Positions 1-5,226 of a stretch of 9,229 bases of DNA are shown one piece after another; the stretch's first letter is position 1, and the number at the start of each line of letters is the position of its first letter. The notes beneath the pieces were generated by a model. It saw nothing but the letters and a program-made list of their open reading frames with translations, was not told the DNA's origin and searched no databases. Source of the stretch: Nitrospinota bacterium (GTDB lineage: Bacteria > Nitrospinota_A > UBA7883 > JACRLM01); contig JADGAO010000060.1 of assembly GCA_015231995.1 (NCBI GenBank), positions 5,595 to 14,823 on the forward strand, given 5' to 3'. Made by a program: the position numbers and the translations under genes.

Positions 1-1
1 A

Positions 2-418
2 ACACAGCTCATACGGTTCTTCTACAACAAAGCCAAGGAAGAGGAAAAAACGTCCAACACGCAAACGCTTGAGGACGATTTCCGTTATCCCGGCCCCATA
101 CCGTCGTCGAGGGAGTCTGCGGTTGTCGCCCTTGCCGACAGCGTGGAGGCCGCAGGACGCGCATGCGCCAATCCCACGCCGGGCGCGTTCAAGAGCATCG
201 TTACGGAAGTCATTAACGACAAGTTCGCGCAAGGCCAGTTGGATAACAGCCATCTGACGTTGAAAGACCTTGCCATCATCACCGAAAGTTTCACCCACGT
301 CCTCACGGCGATACATCATCAGCGCATCGAGTATCCAGATGTGGGCGGCGCCGAAAAGGAGCGGCGAGTAGCCGATGCCGGTTCAAATATCAAAGCGAGG
401 GACGGCAAGGGGGCGTAA
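2..418 (+). CDS. pgpH: PgpH-type 7TM-HD cyclic-di-AMP phosphodiesterase, C-terminal fragment
   Basis: The gene enters from the left edge; only about 138 C-terminal residues and the stop are present. The reading frame is open from position 2, so the start lies upstream of the window. The visible part matches the end of the HD phosphohydrolase domain of the 7TM-HD (YqfF/PgpH) family. It has YPGPIPSSRESAVV, then the helix ALADSVEAA with the conserved metal-site-associated Asp, then a helical tail ending HHQRIEYPD. Family members are membrane proteins with an extracellular domain, seven transmembrane helices and a cytosolic HD domain that hydrolyses c-di-AMP to pApA. None of the membrane part is in the window. 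The stop overlaps the start of ybeY by 44 bp, and the order 7TM-HD then ybeY is the widespread arrangement for this family. Identity rests on the HD tail plus this context. Confidence 0.88.
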   Translation, partial: TQLIRFFYNKAKEEEKTSNTQTLEDDFRYPGPIPSSRESAVVALADSVEAAGRACANPTPGAFKSIVTEVINDKFAQGQLDNSHLTLKDLAIITESFTHVLTAIHHQRIEYPDVGGAEKERRVADAGSNIKARDGKGA

Positions 419-812
419 AACCCCCGGCCTTTTAAAAACCGCCCGCTCGATACTGTCGGGGCTGTCCCTTAAGGACGCGGAGCTTTCTATACTTCTCACG
501 GGCGACCGGGAAATCCACGGCCTCAACCTGACCTACCGTGGCAAGGACAAACCCACCGACGTACTCTCTTTTCCGCAGGACGACACGGAGCCGGTTGAAG
601 GCTCCCCCCGTATCCTGGGCGATGTGGTCATATCGGTGGAGACGACGGAACGGCAGGCCGTGGAAAAAGGCCATACGTTCGACCGGGAGTTGACGATACT
701 GCTTATCCACGGCGTTTTACACTTGATTGGGTACGATCACGAGCGAGGCCGTAAAGACGGGATCGTGATGCGGGCGATGGAGAAACGGTTGTTGAAAGAA
801 GTGGGAGGATAG
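375..812 (+). CDS. ybeY: Endoribonuclease YbeY (16S rRNA maturation factor)
   Basis: A 145-residue protein of normal family length. YbeY is a cytosolic zinc-dependent single-strand endoribonuclease involved in 16S rRNA 3'-end maturation and 70S quality control. The diagnostic zinc motif HGVLHLIGYDH is at residues 112-122 (His112, His116, His122). The conserved YRGKDKPTDVLSFP segment is at residues 54-67. The N-terminus MPVQISKRG has the usual VQIxxR start of the family, which supports the ATG at 375. AAGGAG at 356-361 lies 13 nt upstream, a long but usable spacing. The start lies inside pgpH, so translation is probably coupled to it. No intrinsic terminator is obvious after the stop. In many genomes a diacylglycerol kinase, cytidine deaminase or era gene follows; here a repeat-bearing spacer follows instead. 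Confidence 0.96.
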   Translation: MPVQISKRGTARGRKTPGLLKTARSILSGLSLKDAELSILLTGDREIHGLNLTYRGKDKPTDVLSFPQDDTEPVEGSPRILGDVVISVETTERQAVEKGHTFDRELTILLIHGVLHLIGYDHERGRKDGIVMRAMEKRLLKEVGG

Positions 813-934
813 GGGGTAGGTCGGGCTTTTTGTCGTCCTGAGCCGCAGGCGAAGGACCTTGCATTTGCTTCCCCCTGGCCGCCTCTGGTTGTTGCCCGAA
901 TGTTCATCGGGTGTTTTTCGCCCCGATCTCCTCG

Positions 935-994
935 GTAGGGGCGGCTCGGGAGCCGCCCTCCCTTAAAAACGGGCGCGTCGCGACGCGCCCCTAC
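935..994. repeat. GTAGGGGCG-ended double-hairpin repeat, compact copy
   Basis: The 60-bp unit starts with GTAGGGGCG and ends with its exact reverse complement CGCCCCTAC. Inside are two perfect hairpins. The first is GGGCGGCTC-GG-GAGCCGCCC (939-958). The second is the uninterrupted 20-bp palindrome GGGCGCGTCGCGACGCGCCC (971-990). They are joined by an A-rich linker. The same ends recur at 8592 and 8809, so this is a repeat family rather than a one-off terminator. Confidence 0.75.
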
Positions 995-1175
995 GAAGAC
1001 CGAGGTGAACACCTCGAACAGCATCCTTTAACCACTGGAAAGCCAAAGGGCGCCGGGGTCAAGAAGACCACCGGCGAGCAAAAAAGATGATAGCCACGCT
1101 AAACGAAGAGACGGAACGTGAGAGTAATGTTTTCACTTCCTGCGTGGTGTTTTGCGTTTCATCCCGAACCTTGGA

Positions 1176-1199
1176 CGGCCAAATCACCGTTTATGGCCG
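1176..1199 (-). terminator. Possible 3' hairpin after hepT
   Basis: On the minus strand, four bases after the hepT stop, CGGCCA pairs with TGGCCG across a 12-nt loop. No T-tract follows, so an intrinsic terminator is not established. It could be a stabilising 3' hairpin or chance. Confidence 0.25.
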
Positions 1200-1202
1200 G
1201 GT

Positions 1203-1547
1203 TTATTTGGAATCTGGAATTATCTTTTCCAACTGCGAGATAAGCATGGGAAGGTCTTCGAGGACTGTGGCGGAAATAATATCAATATCAAGCGAATCAT
1301 AGCCGTGGATCAGCCTGTTTCGCATTCCTATCATTTCATCCCAAGGGATCGCCGGATATTTTGCGCGTGTTTCTCCTGAAACCTTGGAGGCGGCTTCGCC
1401 GATAATTTCGATGGCGCGTGTCAACGCCAGTTGGGTCACACGGGAACCGGCAAGGTCATCCACAGTCTTGCCGCTGGCTATCTCGACGGCTTCGCGCGCG
1501 TAATCGAGCATGTGGCGCACGCGGATGGTCTCGTCATGATGCGTCAT
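1203..1547 (-). CDS. hepT: HEPN-domain RNase toxin, HepT family (formerly DUF86)
   Basis: A 114-residue all-helical protein of typical HepT length. HEPN toxins of this family are RNases with an R-x4-H active site. The motif is present as Arg76-NRLI-His81, followed by Gly82-Tyr83, giving the full RX4HXY signature. In the characterised MntA/HepT pair the Tyr of this motif is AMPylated by the partner nucleotidyltransferase, which inactivates the toxin. The family hallmark ALTRAIEIIGEAASKVS is at residues 41-57 and PAIPWDEMIGMRNRLIHGY at 65-83. The ATG at 1547 lies inside the end of mntA (14-bp overlap). No strong Shine-Dalgarno sequence precedes it, so translation is probably coupled. Catalytic residues are intact, so nothing indicates an inactive toxin. 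Which RNA it cuts cannot be read from the sequence. Confidence 0.92.
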   Translation of the reverse strand: MTHHDETIRVRHMLDYAREAVEIASGKTVDDLAGSRVTQLALTRAIEIIGEAASKVSGETRAKYPAIPWDEMIGMRNRLIHGYDSLDIDIISATVLEDLPMLISQLEKIIPDSK

Positions 1548-1848
1548 ATTGAACCATAGCCTCTCGCATAACTTTATCCCGGAAATACCCGCTTATCGAA
1601 CCGGGTGTGTTCATGTCCACCTTCCTTCCCAGGATATTTGAAAGCTCAATTTCCATTCCGGAGAACCTGATGAGGCCTGGCGTATGACCCGGTTCGAATT
1701 GCACGAGAACGTCTATATCGCTCTCCGGCGTGAAATCGTCCCTTAGCACGGAGCCGAAAAAGGAAAGCACAGCGATATGGCGCTTCTTGCAAAATTCCGC
1801 CAATATCTCTTTCTGGACGCCGATGTGAATTCCGTTCATCGTCAGCAT
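1534..1848 (-). CDS. mntA: MNT-domain nucleotidyltransferase antitoxin, MntA family
   Basis: A 104-residue minimal nucleotidyltransferase. The polymerase-beta-type signature is complete: Gly32-Ser33 followed by Asp44-Ile-Asp46 (FGSVLRDD...SDIDVLV), with the third carboxylate Asp78 in GRKVDMNT. Proteins of this type transfer AMP to the HEPN partner encoded immediately downstream; intact acidic residues imply an active enzyme. Two starts are possible. The ATG at 1848 has the purine-rich AGAGGAG only 2 nt upstream; the ATG at 1839 (MNGIHIG) gives an 11-nt spacing. The longer form is reported, but the shorter one is at least as plausible. The gene forms a two-gene operon with hepT and lies 89 nt downstream of lysS on the same strand, with its own candidate promoter. 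Small TA operons of this kind are commonly horizontally acquired. Confidence 0.9.
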   Translation of the reverse strand: MLTMNGIHIGVQKEILAEFCKKRHIAVLSFFGSVLRDDFTPESDIDVLVQFEPGHTPGLIRFSGMEIELSNILGRKVDMNTPGSISGYFRDKVMREAMVQYDAS

Positions 1849-1871
1849 GTCTCCTCTTTTTCAGCAACGAG

Positions 1872-1880
1872 ATTTTACCA
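1872..1880 (-). promoter_or_regulatory. Extended -10 promoter candidate for mntA-hepT
   Basis: The minus strand reads TGGTAAAAT, an extended -10 (TGn plus TAAAAT), about 24 nt before the mntA ATG at 1848. No good -35 hexamer is seen. Transcription from here would give a short leader containing the GAGGAG ribosome-binding site. Confidence 0.4.
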
Positions 1881-1937
1881 GATTATTCGCTTAACAAAGT
1901 ATGCGCCCCAAAGTTCCAATTGGGTATCCCCCCCTCA

Positions 1938-3515
1938 CTACTTCCCCGCCAAATGCGTCTTCAATCGCTCTTTAGCCTTCTCATATCCGAGCAGGGCGAT
2001 GAAACTGCCCACCTTCGGGCCGGAGGACTGGCGCAAAAACACGCGGTATAAAGTTTTGAACCAGTCTTTCATCTTTATATCGCGCTCTTTGGCCGCTTTG
2101 AACGCCATGTTCTGCAAAGCTTCCGGTTCTGGCGTGGGCGACGTATTTTCCATCTCCTCTAACCCTGCAAGAAGCGCCGCCAACGCCTCGTCATGTTCAT
2201 GCCCGGCCTCTTCCTCCACCTTCTGCGGCAGGAACACTTCGGTGTAATAAATGATCGCCTTGGCGATAAGCTCGTCGTAGTAGCCGATGTTCTCGGCGAT
2301 ATGCGGCTGGTATTTGATGAGGTACTCCCGCACCATCGCAGGGTCGGTTTCGTTTAACGCCACCACAAGGTCGTAGATCATCGAGTAGGTAACAAGGTTC
2401 CCACCCGCAAGCTTTTCCGCGTGCGCGCCTTTGGATAGCCGGGAGATAAACGGGGCAGGGGAGTCCACCGAGCCGTCGTACCCGCCCACCAGTTCAAGAT
2501 ACTGGTCGATGATTGAAGGTAGCAACGGCAAGCCCATTTTTTTGGTCTGCTGTGGCTTGAGGTACATGAAATAAAGAAGCGAGTCCACAGGGGCGTAGCG
2601 GAGCCACTGGTCTATGGAAACGCCGTTGCCGATTTTTTTGGAGATTTTGCGCCCGGTTTCGTCCAGGAAAAGCTCGTACTTAAAAAGCTCCGGCGCAGAC
2701 CCGCCGAGAATATTGACGATCTTCGCGGAAAGACGGCCAGATTCTATCAAATCCTCTCCATGCATCTCGTAGTCAATGGCGAGGCTATACCACCTCAACG
2801 CCCAGTCCACTTTCCATCCGACCTTGCACCCGCCATTGAGGACGCTGACCGTGCCAGAATGGCCGCAGGACGTGTACTTGCCTTCGATTGAAACATCGCA
2901 CACATACGAGACTGTCAGGTTGTTCGCGTCGTATCCAGTGACGCGGGTTGTGTATATCTTGCCGCAGTTTTCGCATACGGGAAAAAACGGGCTCCACGCC
3001 TCACGCTTGTCTTCGCTGATGGTGGAGGTGAACAGCTCTTTGATCGCAGAGTAATGGCGCATGACCTGCGTAAGCCCGCCGTTGAAATCGCCCGCCCTGT
3101 ATTTCTCGGTGGAGGAGTAGAACTCGCACGGGAAACCGAACGAGTCCAAGAACTCGCGGAGCCGCCTGTTCATGTAATGCGCGTATGACGGCTCTTCGCC
3201 GAACGGATCGGGGACGGATGTCAGCGGTTTGCCGAGATGTTTTTTGACCATGTCCCTGTTGGGTATGTTCTGCGGAGCCTCGCGCAGGCCGTCCATATCG
3301 TCGGAGAATGCGATCAGATGCGTTTCCGTATCTGGCGATATCGTTTTTAACGCCTGCAGGACGAACGATGTGCGAGCCACCTCCCCGAACGTGCCGATAT
3401 GTGGCAGGCCGGACGGGCCGTATCCTGTTTCCGCCACAACCCTGTTTTTGCCGAGACGGTTGAGCCTGTCGAGTATTCTCTGGGCCTCGATAAAAGGCCA
3501 TTCTTTGTATTCCAT
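1938..3515 (-). CDS. lysS: Lysine--tRNA ligase, class I
   Basis: A 525-residue cytosolic enzyme that charges tRNA-Lys with lysine. It belongs to the class I (Rossmann-fold) form found in most archaea, alphaproteobacteria, spirochaetes and scattered other bacteria, not the usual bacterial class II form. The HIGH motif appears as GPSGLPHIGTFGE, with HIGT at residues 39-42. The KMSKS-equivalent is KISKKIGNG at 290-298; KISKSKGNG is what I expect from alphaproteobacterial enzymes, so Ser-Lys is replaced by Lys-Ile. A zinc-ribbon-like insert has Cys181, Cys184, Cys206 and Cys217. The conserved VDWALRW stretch is at 236-242. The C-terminal half is the alpha-helical anticodon-binding cage ending KERLKTHLAGK. 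The ATG at 3515 has AGGA 4 nt upstream. Length is normal and the frame uninterrupted. The gene appears to have its own promoter. Confidence 0.96.
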   Translation of the reverse strand: MEYKEWPFIEAQRILDRLNRLGKNRVVAETGYGPSGLPHIGTFGEVARTSFVLQALKTISPDTETHLIAFSDDMDGLREAPQNIPNRDMVKKHLGKPLTSVPDPFGEEPSYAHYMNRRLREFLDSFGFPCEFYSSTEKYRAGDFNGGLTQVMRHYSAIKELFTSTISEDKREAWSPFFPVCENCGKIYTTRVTGYDANNLTVSYVCDVSIEGKYTSCGHSGTVSVLNGGCKVGWKVDWALRWYSLAIDYEMHGEDLIESGRLSAKIVNILGGSAPELFKYELFLDETGRKISKKIGNGVSIDQWLRYAPVDSLLYFMYLKPQQTKKMGLPLLPSIIDQYLELVGGYDGSVDSPAPFISRLSKGAHAEKLAGGNLVTYSMIYDLVVALNETDPAMVREYLIKYQPHIAENIGYYDELIAKAIIYYTEVFLPQKVEEEAGHEHDEALAALLAGLEEMENTSPTPEPEALQNMAFKAAKERDIKMKDWFKTLYRVFLRQSSGPKVGSFIALLGYEKAKERLKTHLAGK

Positions 3516-3535
3516 GTTTTCCTGAAAAAGCCAAC

Positions 3536-3541
3536 ATTATA
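3536..3541 (-). promoter_or_regulatory. lysS promoter -10 box
   Basis: A perfect TATAAT on the minus strand, 21 nt from the lysS ATG. The hexamer 17 bp upstream (CAAGCG) is a poor -35 and falls in a palindrome, which would fit a regulated or activator-dependent promoter. Confidence 0.5.
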
Positions 3542-3561
3542 TATCATAGAATCATTCTCGC

Positions 3562-3578
3562 TTGCCTACTTTAGGCAA
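3562..3578. promoter_or_regulatory. Operator-like palindrome upstream of lysS
   Basis: TTGCCTA-CTT-TAGGCAA is a perfect inverted repeat with 7-bp arms and a 3-bp spacer. It begins 20 bp upstream of the lysS TATAAT, overlapping the expected -35 position. It is AT-balanced and unlike the GC-rich repeats nearby. It may bind a dimeric regulator; no regulator gene is present in the window. Confidence 0.35.
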
Positions 3579-3590
3579 TTGAGGTTTTCC

Positions 3591-3874
3591 AGGGGCTGTC
3601 GCCAAATAGTAAAGCAGAACGATAAACGTTGTTCGAGGTGGTCGCCTCCGGAGAATGGCGGGTGAAGAACACCCCTTTGTCCCCCGAAGCTCGGGGGACC
3701 GCCACGGAGCCTGCCCTGAGCGAAGCCGAAGGGTGGCGAGGGGGTTTAATTAAACCCCTCCGGCGCGATTACGCGCCACCTCCCCTTTCTAAGGGGAGGG
3801 AAAAGAATGGAGCCTTCGCTTCGCTCTGCAAATGTACAAGAACACCCACGCCGAGCATTTTGGAGACAGCCCCT
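3591..3874. mobile_element. MITE-like composite element, copy A
   Basis: The element is bounded by 16-bp imperfect terminal inverted repeats: AGGGGCTGTCGCCAAA at 3591-3606 against TTTGGAGACAGCCCCT at 3859-3874, with one mismatch. It has no coding capacity and no clear target-site duplication. Inside is a chain of hairpins. H0 is GGGTG-AAGAA-CACCC (3660-3674). H1 is GTCCCCCGA-AGC-TCGGGGGAC (3679-3699). H2 has stem CGCCAC/GTGGCG (3700-3738) enclosing the CGGAG...GAAGGG module. H3 is the 18-bp palindrome GGGGTTTAATTAAACCCC (3741-3758). H4 is GGCGCG-ATTA-CGCGCC (3762-3777). H5 is CCTCCCCTT-TCT-AAGGGGAGG (3779-3799). AAGAACACC is repeated directly on both sides of the hairpin core (3665-3673 and 3838-3846). 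Its right end carries the promoter region of the next gene. Confidence 0.7.
3705..3733 (+). repeat. CGGAG...GAAGGG module within hairpin H2 of copy A
   Basis: A 29-bp segment starting CGGAGCC and ending CCGAAGGG, with CCCTGAGCGAAG in the middle. It lies between the CGCCAC and GTGGCG arms. Related segments lie at 5039-5067, 9015-9044 and, inverted, 4697-4724. Confidence 0.65.
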
Positions 3875-3890
3875 TCTAAAACACGATTGC

Positions 3891-3899
3891 TGGTATGAT
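3891..3899 (+). promoter_or_regulatory. Extended -10 promoter candidate for the Sel1-repeat gene
   Basis: TGGTATGAT matches an extended -10 (TGn plus TATGAT) 27 nt before the ATG at 3927. No convincing -35 is seen; any -35 would lie at the very end of copy A. Confidence 0.4.
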
Positions 3900-3926
3900 C
3901 ATAGGCAAAACAGGGAGACGTATTCC

Positions 3927-4637
3927 ATGAAACCATTTCGCCTGCTGGTTCTTTTTTTGATGACCGGATTGTGTTTTTCCATTCCTGCATTTGCCGGAGG
4001 GATGGCGGGTGGTGAAATAAAGGTTCCGTATAGAGGCGATTATGACGCGGAGTTTAAGCGGGTAAAGCCTTTGGCGGAGAGCGGCGACGCCCATGCCCAG
4101 AATGACCTGGCAACCATGTACTACAACGGGCATGGCGTGCAACAGGATAATTCCATAGCCTTTCAATGGTATCGGAAAGCCGCCGAGCAGGGTCTCGCCG
4201 ACGCCCAGTACAGGCTCGGCGCCATGTATGATTATGGTCATGGAGTGGCGCAGGATTACGCCGAAGCCGCGAAATGGTTCAGGAAATCAGCCGAGCAGGG
4301 TCATGCGGAGGCTCAACATCATCTTGCCCTCATGCTTGAGTGCGGAAGGGGCGCGCCGCAGGATTACGCCGAGGCCGTGAAATGGTACAAGAAGTCAGCC
4401 GAACAGGGACATGCCGAGGCTCAGTACAATCTCGCCCTTATGCTCAGTTTTGGGCAGGGTACGCCGCAAGATTATGTCGAGGCGCACAAATGGTCGGAGA
4501 TTTCCGCCGCGCATTCGGTTGACGAATCCCGCGATCTTGCCCTTACGCTCCGGGATCAGGTGGCGGAGAAGATGGCGCCAGATCAGATCAAAAAGGCCGA
4601 GAAACTGGCGAAAGAGTGGAAGCCGAAGAAACAATAG
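3927..4637 (+). CDS. Secreted Sel1-like repeat (SLR) protein
   Basis: A 236-residue protein. The start at 3927 is chosen because GGGAG (3913-3917) lies 9 nt upstream and a signal peptide begins exactly there: MKPF then a hydrophobic core, with an AFA cleavage site after Ala23. The Cys16 context is not a lipobox, so export to the periplasm or beyond is likely. The mature part carries four tandem 36-residue Sel1 (TPR-like) repeats at about 54-89, 90-125, 126-161 and 162-197, each with AQ..LA.MY..G.GV.QDY.EA.KWY.KSAEQG-type spacing. A charged C-terminal helix (DQIKKAEKLAKEWKPKK) follows, typical of this family. SLR proteins are helical scaffolds that mediate protein contacts; the specific partner is unknown. 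Repeats 2-4 are also very similar at DNA level, suggesting recent internal duplication. It sits alone between two repeat-filled spacers. Confidence 0.88.
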   Translation: MKPFRLLVLFLMTGLCFSIPAFAGGMAGGEIKVPYRGDYDAEFKRVKPLAESGDAHAQNDLATMYYNGHGVQQDNSIAFQWYRKAAEQGLADAQYRLGAMYDYGHGVAQDYAEAAKWFRKSAEQGHAEAQHHLALMLECGRGAPQDYAEAVKWYKKSAEQGHAEAQYNLALMLSFGQGTPQDYVEAHKWSEISAAHSVDESRDLALTLRDQVAEKMAPDQIKKAEKLAKEWKPKKQ

Positions 4638-4675
4638 TTGTGGAAGCGGGGTATGGATGGAATTCCATTCTATGT

Positions 4676-4944
4676 GTCATTCTGAGCGAAGCGTAGCCCT
4701 TCGAGGGACTCAGGGTAAACTCCGCGAAGAATCCATCAGACATTGTCATTCTGAGCGAAGCGAAGAATCTATCGAAGAGAATATTCTGTTTTATTTTGAT
4801 CCTTCAGTCGCTAAGGCTCCTTCAGGATGACATGACTATTGTCATTCTGAGCGAAGCGAAGAATCTATCGAAAAGAATATTCTATTATACTTTGATCCTT
4901 CGGTCGCAAAGGCTCCCTCAGGATGACAACAACGTGTCATTCTT
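4676..4944. repeat. Tandem array of TGTCATTCTGA / TCAGGATGACA repeats
   Basis: Two near-identical 89-bp units (4744-4832 and 4840-4928) each begin TGTCATTCTGA and end TCAGGATGACA. These ends are inverted repeats matching at 10 of 11 positions. A degenerate first unit at 4676-4740 shares the start GTCATTCTGAGCGAAGCG and the segment CGAAGAATC but has extra sequence between them. A truncated fourth start (TGTCATTCT) is at 4936-4944. Terminal inverted repeats suggest a miniature element that duplicated in tandem. Confidence 0.75.
4697..4724 (-). repeat. Inverted CGGAG...GAAGGG module inside the first array unit
   Basis: Read on the minus strand, this 28-bp segment starts CGGAGTTTACCCTGAG and ends CGAAGGG. 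It matches the module in copies A, B and C, and its CGGAGTTTACCC start is closest to copy C. It sits exactly where units 2 and 3 of the array are continuous (GAAGCG then AAGAATC), so it looks like an insertion. Confidence 0.6.
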
Positions 4945-4951
4945 TTTTTCC

Positions 4952-4973
4952 AATGTGCAGTTAATGTGCAGTT
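4952..4973 (+). repeat. 11-bp tandem duplication
   Basis: AATGTGCAGTT occurs twice in direct, perfect succession. No function is apparent. Confidence 0.7.
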
Positions 4974-4989
4974 ATTGTCTCTTTGGGAC

Positions 4990-5205
4990 GGCGGGGTGAA
5001 GAACACCCCTTTATCCCCCTTAGTAAGGGGGACCGCCACGGAGCTTGCCCTGAGCGAAGCCGAAGGGTGGCGAGGGGGTTTAATTAAACCCCTCCGGCGC
5101 GATGACGCGCCACCTCCCCGAACTTCGGGGAGGGAAAAGGAAGGAGCCTTCGCTTAGCCCTGCAATGTACAAGAACACCAACGCCGATGATTTGGGAGCC
5201 AGCCC
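4990..5205. repeat. Composite multi-hairpin element, copy B
   Basis: This is a close direct copy of the 3658-3872 part of copy A with the same hairpin order. H0 is GGGGTG-AAGAA-CACCCC (4993-5009). H1 is TCCCCCTTA-G-TAAGGGGGA (5014-5032). H2 encloses the module (5039-5067). H3 is GGGGTTTAATTAAACCCC (5075-5092). H4 is GGCGCG-ATGA-CGCGCC (5096-5111). H5 is CCTCCCCGAA-C-TTCGGGGAGG (5113-5133). AAGAACACC flanks the core directly (4999-5007 and 5171-5179). The right end (TTTGGGAGCCAGCCC) is a degenerate version of copy A's terminal repeat. The matching left terminal repeat is absent, so copy B is truncated on that side. Confidence 0.75.
5039..5067 (+). repeat. CGGAG...GAAGGG module within hairpin H2 of copy B
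   Basis: 29 bp, nearly identical to 3705-3733 of copy A (CGGAGCTTG... in place of CGGAGCCTG...), in the same position between the CGCCAC and GTGGCG arms. Confidence 0.65.
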
Positions 5206-5226
5206 GACCCGACCACTGTGTACCTG

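Larger units (their letters stand above)
813..1202. other. Noncoding spacer between convergent ybeY and hepT
   Basis: No credible gene is visible. Near 830-860 a GTCCT...AGGAC stem encloses a GAGCCGCAGGCGA-like core, reminiscent of the CTGAGCGAAG repeats found later in the window. A composite palindromic repeat occupies 935-994. The 16-nt inverted repeat CGAGGTGAACACCTCG is at 1001-1016. From about 1017 to 1175 I see no structure. A short open stretch ending at the tga around 1087 (reading ...KKTTGEQKR) looks gene-like in composition but has no start, and I cannot identify it; it could be a decayed gene end. Confidence 0.6.
4638..5226. other. Noncoding repeat island between convergent SLR and lipM genes
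   Basis: No gene is supported. Contents in order are the 12-bp palindrome ATGGAATTCCAT (4657-4668), a tandem array of TGTCATTCTGA units (4676-4944), an 11-bp tandem duplication (4952-4973), and composite element copy B (about 4990-5205). Both flanking genes are transcribed toward it, so some hairpins may act as 3' ends. The only T-tract is at about 4943-4949. Confidence 0.6.

Noticed and set aside
935..1016. Intrinsic terminator for ybeY
   Set aside because: The hairpins are more than 120 bp downstream of the stop, lack T-tracts, and belong to a repeat family seen elsewhere in the window.
1777..2247. 156-codon plus-strand open frame across mntA and lysS
   Set aside because: It is antisense to two well-supported genes and has no recognisable domain.
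3001..3537. 178-codon minus-strand open frame overlapping lysS
   Set aside because: It is a frame-shifted shadow of lysS with Arg-rich, low-plausibility composition and no family signature.
3629..3898. Open frame of 89 codons across copy A, with similar protein encoded at 4966-5157 in copy B
   Set aside because: The shared peptide arises only because the DNA repeats are near-identical. There is no ribosome-binding site, and the sequence is a chain of palindromes with changes that respect hairpins, not codons.
3516..3926. T-box or riboswitch leader upstream of lysS or the Sel1-repeat gene
   Set aside because: No T-box sequence or known aptamer core is recognisable. The lysS leader from the TATAAT is too short, and the rest is element A.
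4411..4830. 139-codon open frame running from inside the Sel1-repeat gene into the tandem array
   Set aside because: It is out of frame with a well-supported secreted protein and continues into noncoding repeats.
4676..4944. Possible CRISPR array
   Set aside because: Only two full units are present, they are 89 bp, they are separated by only 7 bp, and their ends are inverted. There are no regular spacers and no cas genes.
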